Assembly: GCF_000473045.1 (NCBI RefSeq)
Contig: NZ_KI421489.1
Span: 153,933 to 213,298, forward strand
DNA length: 59,366 nt
From: Bradyrhizobium sp. WSM3983
GTDB lineage: Bacteria; Pseudomonadota; Alphaproteobacteria; Rhizobiales; Xanthobacteraceae
Direction: 5' to 3'
In this document: positions 50,899 through 59,249 of the stretch, in pieces
How positions within the stretch are numbered: position 1 is the stretch's first letter
Layout of the letters: every line of letters begins with the position of its first letter
Translations under genes and position numbers: made by a program
The notes under the pieces: model-generated
What the model saw: only the letters and a program-made list of their open reading frames with translations
Told to the model about the DNA's origin: nothing
Database searches by the model: none

Positions 50899-52140
50899 TC
50901 AGCGCTTCAGGTTGACGACGACGTCGAGCAGATCGGCGCCGGTCTGGAACGATTTCGAGTTCGCGGTGAAGCCGCGCTGCGCCTCGATCATCGAGGTCAA
51001 TTCGTCCGCGAGATCGACGTTGGAGTCTTCCAGTGCACCAGACTGGATGGTTCCGAGGCCGCCCTGGCCGGCCAGGCCGACCTGTACGTTTCCGGAGTCC
51101 AGGTTCGGCGAATAGACGTTGCCGACCTCCGGCGTCAGATGGTCCGGGCTCGGCACGGTGGCGAGCGCGATCTGGAAGCTCGGCAGCTCGGTGCCGTTCT
51201 TGAGCACCGCGGTGACGACGCCCTTGGCGTCGATGTTGACCTTCTCGACGGCGGACGGCGCATTGCCGTCGACGGTCGCCTTGAAGTCGAAGGCGGAGGC
51301 GACCTGGGTCATGGCCGACATGTCGATGTTGAAGGCCGAGCCGCCGGGAATGGTGACCGTGAGCGACTTGGTGCTCGCTGCAGCCAGCGCGCCCTTGCCG
51401 GCCGCAGTGACGTCGAAGGTGAACGTTGTCGCGGCAGAGGGACCGCTCGTCAGCGCGGCTCCGGACGGATCGTAGACCTCGACGTCCCACGTATTCGCGC
51501 CGGTTTTTGCCGCATAGACGTCGAGTGTCACGGCGTTGCCGATGTTGTCGTAAGTCACCATCGACGTCTTCGACGTGTAATTGCCGGGACCGGCCGCAGC
51601 GGCCGGTGTGCCGACAAGTGCCGCGCTCGGATCCAGATTGGCCGCCACGGTCGCCGTGGTCGAGGGCGAGGCCTGCAGCGCCATCTGATTGACGTTGATG
51701 ACCTGCAAGCCGCCGAAGCCGTTGGCGGAGACATTGGGCGCGGCGCCGTTCTGGATGTTGTAGCCCATCAACTGGAAGCCGGCCGTGTTGACGAGGTTGC
51801 CAGTGCTGTCGGGCACGAACGAGCCGGCACGGGTGAGGAAGTTATTGCCGTTGGCGTCCTGCACGACGAAGAAGCCGTTGCCCTGGACCGCAAGGTCCGT
51901 CGTCGAGGTCGTGAACTGAAGGTTGCCGGGATCGGTGATGGCGTAGCGGACCGTGGTCTCGACCGCGCCGGAATCGTAATTGCCGGAGCCGCTCTTCAGG
52001 ATCAGCGAGGAGAACTCCGTCGAAGCCCGCTTGTAGCCAACCGTGTTGACGTTCGCGATGTTGTCCGAGACCGTCGACAGCTTGTTGGACTGCGCGTTCA
52101 TACCGGAAACGCCGGTGCGCATAACACCATACAGGCTCAT
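50899..52140 (-). CDS. flgE: Flagellar hook protein FlgE
   Basis: A 413-residue hook protein. The N-terminal motif is MRTGVSGMNAQSNKLSTVSDNIANVNTVGYKRASTEFSSL, with LAVQGNGFFVVQDANG in the D1 domain. The C terminus, SGALEDSNVDLADELTSMIEAQRGFTANSKSFQTGADLLDVVVNLKR, is the standard hook/rod end. AGGAG precedes the ATG. It is probably the first gene of a transcription unit, because a 115-base gap with a 10-bp inverted repeat precedes it. Confidence 0.96.
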   Translation of the reverse strand: MSLYGVMRTGVSGMNAQSNKLSTVSDNIANVNTVGYKRASTEFSSLILKSGSGNYDSGAVETTVRYAITDPGNLQFTTSTTDLAVQGNGFFVVQDANGNNFLTRAGSFVPDSTGNLVNTAGFQLMGYNIQNGAAPNVSANGFGGLQVINVNQMALQASPSTTATVAANLDPSAALVGTPAAAAGPGNYTSKTSMVTYDNIGNAVTLDVYAAKTGANTWDVEVYDPSGAALTSGPSAATTFTFDVTAAGKGALAAASTKSLTVTIPGGSAFNIDMSAMTQVASAFDFKATVDGNAPSAVEKVNIDAKGVVTAVLKNGTELPSFQIALATVPSPDHLTPEVGNVYSPNLDSGNVQVGLAGQGGLGTIQSGALEDSNVDLADELTSMIEAQRGFTANSKSFQTGADLLDVVVNLKR

Positions 52141-52208
52141 GAATAGGGCTCCTTTGGCAGATTGTCGTTACAATGGGGGGTCTTGCTTGCGCGGGGCTGA
52201 TGGTCAGA

Positions 52209-52239
52209 GACGATGCACAACTTCATGCGGTGCATCGTC
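52209..52239. promoter_or_regulatory. Inverted repeat upstream of flgE
   Basis: GACGATGCAC (52209-52218) and its exact inverse GTGCATCGTC (52230-52239) are separated by 11 bases. They lie 69-99 bases upstream of the flgE ATG, with no T run on the minus strand, so an operator is more likely than a terminator. Confidence 0.45.
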
Positions 52240-52255
52240 GTTTCACGTCGTTGAT

Positions 52256-52840
52256 TCATGTTGTTTTGGGTTGGCATAACGAGCGCGCCTTGTCGGTCCA
52301 TGCGCCGAAGCCGCTGGAGACGAGATGCGCGACGATGTGGCAGACGTAGCGCTTCTGCGCCGGTTGATTGTTGGGACCGGCATTGTAGCGGGCGACCGCC
52401 ATGGTCCAGCTTCCCTCGCGTTGCTTCAACTCCTTGAGGAAGCGCGCGGCGTAGTCGACGTTCTTGGCCGGATCGAACATCGCCCGCACCGACGTGAACT
52501 TGTCGCCGTGAAAATAATGGTTGATTTGCATGCAGCCGAGATCGATCAGCTTGATGCCTTTGCTACGCATCGCTTCGAAATTCGCCATCGCATCATCCAT
52601 GTCCTTGGCGAACACGGTCTGGCCTTCCGCACCGAGCGCATAAGGATAGAGCGCGCCGCGCCGGCCGGTCTCGGTGAGGCCTACGGCATAGAGAATACCG
52701 AGCGGAATCCCGTGCTGCTGCGAGGCACGCGCCATCTCGCGCTCGCAGGGGCGCGTAGTGCCGGTCGCCGCCGCCTCGGCTGCGCCTGCGCTAAAGATAA
52801 ACAGGGCCGCGACGAGTATGCGGCGCCACGTCCTGGTCAT
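52256..52840 (-). CDS. Flagellar-cluster lytic transglycosylase (SLT domain)
   Basis: A 194-residue exported peptidoglycan hydrolase. The signal peptide is MTRTWRRILVAALFIFSAGAAEAAA. The catalytic Glu is in AVGLTETGRRG, followed by the SLT motifs LGCMQINHYFH and VARYNAG. AGGAGG lies 6 bases before the ATG at 52840, which fixes the start inside the end of fliK (50-base overlap). In Sinorhizobium a transglycosylase gene occupies the same place before rem and flgE. It probably opens the wall for the rod, the activity missing from the FlgJ-like protein at 42984. Confidence 0.88.
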   Translation of the reverse strand: MTRTWRRILVAALFIFSAGAAEAAATGTTRPCEREMARASQQHGIPLGILYAVGLTETGRRGALYPYALGAEGQTVFAKDMDDAMANFEAMRSKGIKLIDLGCMQINHYFHGDKFTSVRAMFDPAKNVDYAARFLKELKQREGSWTMAVARYNAGPNNQPAQKRYVCHIVAHLVSSGFGAWTDKARSLCQPKTT

Positions 52841-54131
52841 GGCGTGCCTCCTGGTTGGGCTGCTGATCCTGCCGGGCTTGCCTGGCTCCGCTGTCCGACT
52901 GACCGGACGACGTGCCCGCGCCGCTGAACGCGCCTTGCGACTGGGATGATTGCTGTTGCTGGCCCGCGAGCTGTGACTGTGACTGGCCGGATCCAGGCTG
53001 GAATCCGTCGAGCGAGCCGTGCTGCACCGGTGCGACATCGGCCACGTAGCCCGCCGATTGCATCAGGTCGCGAATCTGGTCGCGCTGCTGGTCCAGCATC
53101 GTGCTGGTGTCCTTGCGTTGGGCAGCAAGCTGAACCGACACCTCGTTGCCGACGAGACGAAGGCGCATGGTGACGCTGCCGAGCGCCGGCGGCTCGAGAT
53201 TGACGGTGAGGATCCTGAGCGGCTGATCCGGTGTATTGTTCTGGCCGCGCACGAGATCGGCCGCGGCGGGTGCGGCCGGCGCAGGTGAACCCTTCAGCTC
53301 CGACACCACGGCGTTTGCGACCTGCTGGGTCGCGCTGAACTGCGGCACGGGAGGCAGATGCGTCTCCTGCTGAACCACCGTGACCTTGGTCGTTTCCGGC
53401 AAGGCGTCGCGGCCTGCGGACTTCGCGGCGCGCTCGACATTCGCCGTGACGGCTTCGAACCCGGATGTGGCGGCGGGCATGGCTTTCGGTTGAACCTCGC
53501 TTTCCTCCGGCATCGCCTGCAGGGTCGCCGCGGCCGGCTGCGGCCGCGGCCCGGAGGCATCGGTCGTGGAGCGCGCGACGGTCGATGATGCTGCGGCGGA
53601 TCGAGCGACATCTGTCGTCGCCGCCTTTGCGTCGGTGATGCCTTGAACCTCACGCTTCGCTGTGGAGGGCCGTTCGTCGCGGGTCGAGGTGTCCTTCCTG
53701 TCGTTCGACGGCTGCGGCGTCTGAATCGTCACGACTTGCGCGGCGGCGAGTTCCTGCCCCACGATCGTCGGAACTGCCAATCTGCTCGGGACGTCAGCCT
53801 TCGGCGTTTGATCGACCGGGTCTTTCTTGGTCGACGACTTGGGCTCCTCGGTGCGCTCGTGCGCCGGCTCGTCCTTGGGCGTGTCGGGCTCGGCCAGCTG
53901 AGCCAGGCGCGGGCGTACCGAAGCAGCCTTTGCGGTGGTGTCGCCACCCTGATCGTCCAGCGCCCGCTTGGCCATATTCGAGACGGTGTGCAGCAGATCG
54001 TGAAACGAGGAGTCGTCTGCCGTTTTCGCTCCCGTCGTCGCCGTGCCCTTCACTGAGCGGGACACCCCGCGCGTAAGAGTTTCGGCGAGGCCTGCGAAAA
54101 GCTGTCCGGAAGTTCCACTAAGCTTGGTCAT
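52791..54131 (-). CDS. fliK: Flagellar hook-length control protein FliK (MotD)
   Basis: A 446-residue protein. The N-terminal two thirds is low-complexity and rich in Ala, Thr and Lys. The C-terminal domain (LRILTVNLEPPALGSVTMRLRLVGNEVSVQLAAQRKDTSTMLDQQRDQIRDLMQSAGY) is the Flg_hook domain of FliK, which measures hook length and switches export specificity. In Sinorhizobium the orthologue was first called MotD. The tail is Gln/Ser-rich. Its ATG overlaps the motC stop by 4 bases. Confidence 0.9.
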   Translation of the reverse strand: MTKLSGTSGQLFAGLAETLTRGVSRSVKGTATTGAKTADDSSFHDLLHTVSNMAKRALDDQGGDTTAKAASVRPRLAQLAEPDTPKDEPAHERTEEPKSSTKKDPVDQTPKADVPSRLAVPTIVGQELAAAQVVTIQTPQPSNDRKDTSTRDERPSTAKREVQGITDAKAATTDVARSAAASSTVARSTTDASGPRPQPAAATLQAMPEESEVQPKAMPAATSGFEAVTANVERAAKSAGRDALPETTKVTVVQQETHLPPVPQFSATQQVANAVVSELKGSPAPAAPAAADLVRGQNNTPDQPLRILTVNLEPPALGSVTMRLRLVGNEVSVQLAAQRKDTSTMLDQQRDQIRDLMQSAGYVADVAPVQHGSLDGFQPGSGQSQSQLAGQQQQSSQSQGAFSGAGTSSGQSDSGARQARQDQQPNQEARHDQDVAPHTRRGPVYL

Positions 54132-55312
54132 GGACGGCGATCCTTGATGAGTAGCTCCAGTTCGCCCAGCTGCGTCTGGGCGCGCGCGAGCATTGCGTTC
54201 GACGACGCCAGATCGATCCGCGCCGGCGTGGGCGGCGGTTTGTCGGCCGACATGGCAGCAGTGGGGCCTGCAATGGGCTTGCGGACGTCGAGCGCGAGCT
54301 GGAGGGTTGCATTGAGGAGCAGGACGTCGCGCTCCGCCAGCTTCGCCCGGTCGATCGCCTTCAGCTCGGCAAAGCCGCCGTCATATTCGTCGGTGAGAAC
54401 GCGGGATGCGCCGCGGTAGAAATGGGCACGCTCGCGATCGGGCGTGGCATCGGCGCTGAGCGTCAGCGCGCGCTCGCCTGCGAGCCGCGTCACGGTGAGT
54501 TTGCCGCGAACCAGCGCGCCGCGTGCGATCACCAGATAGAGCTTGAGGCGGCTGGCGCGGTCGACCTGTTCCAGCAGCGCCGCGACCCGCGCAAAGCGGC
54601 GATCGTCCAGCGCAAGACTCGATTGCGTGAGGCCCGTGGAGAAGCGTTGCCAGAAATCGCCGGCATAGACCGAGTTGCGGTAGTGGCGGATATAGGCCAG
54701 CGTCAGGAACTCGAACTTGTCGAAATCCTCGGCTTGCCCGACCAGCAGGATCTCGCGCCGTAGCGCCGCTTCTTCGACCAGTGTGCCGGGCAGCAGCAGG
54801 CGCGCGTCGTCGAGACGCTCGATCGCCAGCGATCCCTCGGAACGTGCAAAGAGCGCACCCTGGACCAGTGCGACCTGCCCGCCCATGCCGGACGAGATCG
54901 TGCGCGGCCTGACGTCCTTGAGCAGATCCCTCGCCTCGTCCTGCCGGCCTTCGACATAAGCGAGCGCGCCGTCGAACAGCCGCGAATCCACATTGATCTT
55001 GTCGCGCGGCAGCTTGCGGACGATCTGTGGGGCGCCGCCACTGAGCAGATAGATCACGACCGCCTGACCGTTCTGAGGATTGCTCCAGACACTCGCATCG
55101 GCGGCGAGAAATTTTTCGCCGATCTGCCGGATCAGCGCGATGTGGCTGGCGTGCGCCGCGGTGTCGCCATTGGCGATGCCGTCCTGCACCGACTGCAGCG
55201 CGCGGACGAGCTCAAACGGCTCGCCGGACGGCACTGTCGGTTCGGCAGATGCGCGTGTCGCCACGAGCGACAGCACCATCAGCATCACGGCGCGGAGCAG
55301 CGGCCTGGTCAA
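54128..55312 (-). CDS. motC: Motility protein MotC (periplasmic, rhizobial type)
   Basis: A 394-residue secreted protein with a signal peptide (LLRAVMLMVLSLVATRASAEP) and a helical TPR-like body (EPFELVRALQSVQDGIANGDTAAHASHIALIRQIGEKFL; YVEGRQDEARDLLKDVRPRTISSG). MotC is specific to rhizobia and relatives, sits in the periplasm and supports MotB. The start is taken as a TTG at 55312 that overlaps the motB stop (TTGA); an in-frame ATG at 55285 is the alternative and still leaves a signal sequence. A still longer frame reads into motB. Confidence 0.88.
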   Translation of the reverse strand: MTRPLLRAVMLMVLSLVATRASAEPTVPSGEPFELVRALQSVQDGIANGDTAAHASHIALIRQIGEKFLAADASVWSNPQNGQAVVIYLLSGGAPQIVRKLPRDKINVDSRLFDGALAYVEGRQDEARDLLKDVRPRTISSGMGGQVALVQGALFARSEGSLAIERLDDARLLLPGTLVEEAALRREILLVGQAEDFDKFEFLTLAYIRHYRNSVYAGDFWQRFSTGLTQSSLALDDRRFARVAALLEQVDRASRLKLYLVIARGALVRGKLTVTRLAGERALTLSADATPDRERAHFYRGASRVLTDEYDGGFAELKAIDRAKLAERDVLLLNATLQLALDVRKPIAGPTAAMSADKPPPTPARIDLASSNAMLARAQTQLGELELLIKDRRP

Positions 55313-56628
55313 GGGCGCTTCTCCCGGATCAGGATCTCGATCCGTCGATTCTGTGCTGCGGCCGGATCGTTCTGAAGCTTTGGCCGGCGGTCGGCATAGC
55401 CTTCGACATGCTCGATCCGCTGCGCATCGACGCCGGAGCGGACCAGCATGTAGTAAGCCATCTGCGCGCGCGCCGTAGACAGCCGCCAATTGTCGTAGTT
55501 ATCCGACTTGTAGGGCCGATTGTCGGTATGACCGCGGACGATGATCATGCCGCGGCGCTTCGCGATCAGTGGGCCGATCTTGTCGATGACGCGAACGAGT
55601 TCTGGCCGCGGCTCGGCCGAGCCGACTGCGAACATGCCGAAGCTCGCATCGTCGGTCAGGCTGACCAGCAATCCCTCCTCGACCTGACGAACCTCGGCCA
55701 CCGGCCCGGCGCCGGCCTTGATATCCGAGAGGGCATCGGCGATCGCGGACTGAAGCTGCTTCACGGTTGGCTGCTGGGTCTGGGCCGCGTCACGCGGCTC
55801 GGATTCCTTCGGAGCGTCGGTGGGACGTGCCTGCGGCGCGGCGTTGGCCTGAAGGTTGGCCTGCGTGTTCGGCTGAACGCTGCCGTCGCGCGCAGACGAT
55901 GATGGCGCCGGTCCCGGCGGCAACAACGGCGACTGGATCGTGGACGACGCCGGCGCATCGGGAGCCACGCTGCCGCCGGCATCATCGGTCCTGCCGCGGC
56001 GCGGTTCGCCCTGATTTGTGCCGGCCGGATTGTCGCGCGCAGAAGCATTCGGCTTCGGCTCGCCATCCATAATTCTATCGGCTTCCTTCGAAGCCTCGGG
56101 TGCGAGCTTCCAATAGCCGGGATCGAACGGGTCGCGATAGGCGTCACCGCCCTTGAGGCCGTCTTCTTCGGCCGACGTCAGCGCACCGGCACGCCGCTGG
56201 CCCGAGGCCTGGTTCGAGCTCGCCGCGATTTCGGCGAGCGTTGCGTAGGGATCGCGGAACAGAACCTTCTCTTCGTAGAACGGCGGCTTCTCGGCCGTCG
56301 GCGAGTCGCCGCGGCGCTCCTCGTTCGGCCCGGACGGCTGGCGCTTGCCATCCTGCCCCTCGAACGTCGTCGGCTCCTTCTTGGTGAGATCCTTCAGTCC
56401 CTTCGGCGCAGGTGCGTTCTCCGCGAGCTTGATCGGGTTGAAATAGCTCGCGACCACCTGCTTCTGGTCCTGGTTCAGCGCATTGAGCAGCCACATCACC
56501 AGGAAGAACGCCATCATCGCGGTCATGAAGTCCGCGTAGGCGATCTTCCAAACGCCACCGTGCGCCTTCTCGTCTTCGAAAGCGCTCCGCCGACGGATAA
56601 TGACGAGCTCGTGCTTGACCTCCTCCAT
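55309..56628 (-). CDS. motB: Flagellar motor stator protein MotB
   Basis: A 439-residue stator protein. Its single membrane helix holds the proton-carrying Asp (D33) in YADFMTAMMAFFLVMWLLNA. The periplasmic part has a long low-complexity linker (about 60-290) and a C-terminal OmpA-type peptidoglycan-binding domain with IIVRGHTDNRPYKSDNYDNWRLSTARAQ and EGYADRRP. It is longer than E. coli MotB (308) because of the linker, as in other rhizobia. It is followed by motC, but motA is not in this window. Confidence 0.95.
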   Translation of the reverse strand: MEEVKHELVIIRRRSAFEDEKAHGGVWKIAYADFMTAMMAFFLVMWLLNALNQDQKQVVASYFNPIKLAENAPAPKGLKDLTKKEPTTFEGQDGKRQPSGPNEERRGDSPTAEKPPFYEEKVLFRDPYATLAEIAASSNQASGQRRAGALTSAEEDGLKGGDAYRDPFDPGYWKLAPEASKEADRIMDGEPKPNASARDNPAGTNQGEPRRGRTDDAGGSVAPDAPASSTIQSPLLPPGPAPSSSARDGSVQPNTQANLQANAAPQARPTDAPKESEPRDAAQTQQPTVKQLQSAIADALSDIKAGAGPVAEVRQVEEGLLVSLTDDASFGMFAVGSAEPRPELVRVIDKIGPLIAKRRGMIIVRGHTDNRPYKSDNYDNWRLSTARAQMAYYMLVRSGVDAQRIEHVEGYADRRPKLQNDPAAAQNRRIEILIREKRP

Positions 56629-56635
56629 GGTGAAA

Positions 56636-57322
56636 CTACCGGCGCGCCTCTTTCAGCCGATCCATCCAGGTCGAGATCTGCGTCTCGATCGTGGTCTGAT
56701 CGGCGAGGACGCGAACCTCGACGGCGTCGGCGGACTGGTATTCGACGCCAGTGCGGCCGGCCAATTTGAGTTGCGTCCTGACGAGGTCGATGAGCTCGCT
56801 GGGTCCGGTGACGCGGAACGCCGGCACCGGGGAATTCGAGGTCAGCGCCGAGATCTGCTCGACCAGGGATTCAATCGCCTTGTCGCGGACCGCGTCGGCG
56901 AGGAACGGCAGCAAAATCCGCGCGACCGAGCTTGCAATGTTGCTCTCGATCTCGCGGCAGGCCGCGTCAAAACCGTTGACGATCGCGACCGCCTGCTGGT
57001 CGGACCATTTGGCCCGCTCTTCGCCGAGCCGGATCGCGCTGCGGACACGTTCTTCGGCGAGCTTGGCTTCGCCTTCCGCAAGGCCTGCGGTATGGCCGCG
57101 TCGATAGGCGTCTTCGAGCAAATTGACCGGCGCGGCTTCCGGCGCGGGCGCCGGAGGCGGCTGAAGTTGCGGCTGCGCCTGACGCTGCGATTGAGGCTCG
57201 CGCCGGACGTCCTTCTGCCGTGTCAGAACGTCCTGGATCTTGGGCGGCGGAGGCGGCGGCGGCGACTTGACCCGGCCGTTCGCGTCGAATTGCGTCAGGA
57301 GTTTTCCGATTGCCGCGTTCAT
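56636..57322 (-). CDS. fliH: FliH-like flagellar export/motor protein
   Basis: A 228-residue cytoplasmic protein. A Pro/Gln-rich N terminus is followed by EDAYRRGHTAGLAEGEAKLAEERVRSAIRLGEERAKW, the glycine-spaced helix of FliH, and a C-terminal domain (IASSVARILLPFLADAVRDKAIESLVEQISALTSN; ADAVEVRVLADQTTIETQISTWMDRL) that fits the E-like part of FliH. Its role would be to regulate the FliI ATPase. FliI is not here. Its ATG overlaps the fliF stop (ATGA). FliH is weakly conserved, so this is a fold-level call. Confidence 0.7.
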   Translation of the reverse strand: MNAAIGKLLTQFDANGRVKSPPPPPPPKIQDVLTRQKDVRREPQSQRQAQPQLQPPPAPAPEAAPVNLLEDAYRRGHTAGLAEGEAKLAEERVRSAIRLGEERAKWSDQQAVAIVNGFDAACREIESNIASSVARILLPFLADAVRDKAIESLVEQISALTSNSPVPAFRVTGPSELIDLVRTQLKLAGRTGVEYQSADAVEVRVLADQTTIETQISTWMDRLKEARR

Positions 57323-58944
57323 GCCGCCTCCTCGCGTCGCATCCAGTCTTTAAGGATTGCCGCCGCCTGCATCTGATCGAGGCGGACGATCTGCTCCAGC
57401 CGCTTCTGCGGCGTACGCTGCATCTTGCCTTCGAGGTCCTCGACGAGGTTGAGCTCGGGGTCCTGGCTATCGGCCAAGGCAAGGGCAGAGGCAGCCTCGA
57501 GCTCGGCGGCCTCTGCCGCCTCGGTCTGCTCCTGCGCGGCGCGATGGGTCAGGATGCCGTTGACCGCGGGCCGAAGCCCGAACCAGACCAGCATCGAGGC
57601 GACGGCCAGGATCGTCACCGCGTTGATGACGCTGCCGAGCTGCTTGTTCATCATCTCGACGAAGCTGATCGGCGGCACCGGCGCGAGCTCGCGCGAGCCC
57701 TCCACGAAGTCGACGGCGGTCACCTGGATCTGGTCACCGCGCGCCTTGTCCAGTCCGCCGGCGGTCGCTGCGAGCTGGCTGATCTCGGCGAGCTTGCTGT
57801 CGACGATGGCCTGGTTGGTCTTGTCGCCGAGGTCGGCGACGAGCCGCGTGCGGTTGACCAGCACGGCAATGAAGAGTTTCTTGACCGAGTAACCGTCGCT
57901 GACCGTCGTCGTGGTCTTGGACGACACCTCGAAATTGGTAACGTCCTCGCGTCGCGTCTTGTCCTCGCTGGAGTTCTTGGTGCCGCTGGCGTTGACCTGC
58001 TGGTCCGGAAGGTTCTGCTGGACGGTTGTCGGCGTCGAACGGTCGGCGTTCGATGACTTCTCGTTTTCGCGAACATTGCGGACGGAACGCTCGGCGCGGG
58101 TCTCCGGATCGTAAACCGTCTCGTTGGTCTGGCGCTTGTCGGTGGAGAGCTGCGGCGCGACGCTGACCTCGAAATTGTCCAGGCCCAGATACGGCGTCAG
58201 CGCCTTGCGGATGTTCTCCTGCACCATTCCGCCGACCGTCTTCTGGAGGCTCGCCATCTTGGTCGGCGCGGCGCTGGCCTCGTCCTCTTCGGCCAGCAGC
58301 ATCGAGCCGTCGGCGTCGAGCACGGTGACCTTGTCGCGCGTCATGCCGGGAATGGCGGCCGCGACGAGGTGGCGGATCGACTGCGCCGTGCGCGCCTCGA
58401 TCGCACCGTCGGTGCGCAGCACGACTGATGCAGAGGGCGGCTGCTGCGTCGCGCGGAACGAGCCGCGCACCGGCATCACGATGTGCACCCGCGCCGCCTT
58501 GACGCCCTTCATCAGCTGAACGGTACGCGCGATCTCGCCCTCGAGCGCGCGAAGCTTCGTGACCTCCTGCATGAAGGAGGTCAATCCGAGCGATCCGATC
58601 TTGTCGAACAGCTCGTAGCCGGCATTTGCGCTGGTCGGCAACCCCTTCTCGGCCAGCAGCATCCGGGCCTGCGCAGTCTGGCTCGGCCGCACCGAGACGG
58701 CATCGCCGGCCGCGCTGATGTCAAAGGTGATGCTCTGCTGGCGCAGCGCGGCGCCGATGCGTGTCACGTCTTCGCGGTTGAGGCCGGTATAAAGCGTCTC
58801 GAATTCCGGCCTGCTCAGATAATAGGCGCCCCCGACGACGGTGACGAGGACGGCGAAGCCGATCAGTCCCAGGGCCATCAGACGTCGCGGCCCAAGTTCC
58901 AGCAGATTGTTGAGCAGCTGCTGTAGCTGCGCGCGACTGAACAT
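57319..58944 (-). CDS. fliF: Flagellar MS-ring protein FliF
   Basis: A 541-residue MS-ring subunit with two membrane helices (LMALGLIGFAVLVTVVGGAYYL and VINAVTILAVASMLVWFGL). Ring-building motifs include ETLYTGLNREDVTRIGAALRQQSITFDISAAGDAVSVRPSQTAQARMLLAEKGLP, ELFDKIGSLGLTSFMQEVTKLRALEGEIARTVQLMKGV and ARVHIVMP. The last 30 residues form the FliG-binding tail. The start at 58944 (MFSRAQLQQLLNN) is preceded by GAGG; in-frame ATGs at 58977 and 59013 give longer forms. It leads the motor-gene run; fliG is not adjacent. Confidence 0.95.
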   Translation of the reverse strand: MFSRAQLQQLLNNLLELGPRRLMALGLIGFAVLVTVVGGAYYLSRPEFETLYTGLNREDVTRIGAALRQQSITFDISAAGDAVSVRPSQTAQARMLLAEKGLPTSANAGYELFDKIGSLGLTSFMQEVTKLRALEGEIARTVQLMKGVKAARVHIVMPVRGSFRATQQPPSASVVLRTDGAIEARTAQSIRHLVAAAIPGMTRDKVTVLDADGSMLLAEEDEASAAPTKMASLQKTVGGMVQENIRKALTPYLGLDNFEVSVAPQLSTDKRQTNETVYDPETRAERSVRNVRENEKSSNADRSTPTTVQQNLPDQQVNASGTKNSSEDKTRREDVTNFEVSSKTTTTVSDGYSVKKLFIAVLVNRTRLVADLGDKTNQAIVDSKLAEISQLAATAGGLDKARGDQIQVTAVDFVEGSRELAPVPPISFVEMMNKQLGSVINAVTILAVASMLVWFGLRPAVNGILTHRAAQEQTEAAEAAELEAASALALADSQDPELNLVEDLEGKMQRTPQKRLEQIVRLDQMQAAAILKDWMRREEAA

Positions 58945-59249
58945 ATGACCTCGTACCAATGCGAACGGTGAGGACATTCCGCTGTCAACCTTGTCTGAAG
59001 GTTGCGCGAACACGCGAATGTTTCGCTTCGCAGGCGAGGCGTTGCAATTTTAGAAGAGCTTTGAGCGACGCAGGCAAGTCGATGGCAACGGGCCGACGAT
59101 CGAATGCGTTACCGCGCGATCGACTGGTGCCGTACTGCATAAGCCTGGCGTCGGGAGGCCGATTACGGGCACATCATGTGCCGTCACTTCCGCCGGTCAC
59201 GGCGGGGACCGTGCTCCGTCGGGAGCACGGTCGTTTTCGAAGCGGGAGC
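58945..59249. other. Intergenic region between fliF and flagellin, with hairpin
   Basis: This 305-base stretch lies between the flagellin stop and the fliF start, both minus strand, and must hold the fliF promoter. A perfect 11-bp hairpin GACCGTGCTCC-GTCG-GGAGCACGGTC (59207-59232) stands 18 bases after the flagellin stop. On the minus strand it is not followed by a T run, so it may stabilise the flagellin mRNA end rather than be a classical terminator. Confidence 0.55.

Noticed and set aside
59207..59232. Classical rho-independent terminator for flagellin
   Set aside because: The hairpin is strong, but on the minus strand, where flagellin is read, no T run follows; kept only as a hairpin.
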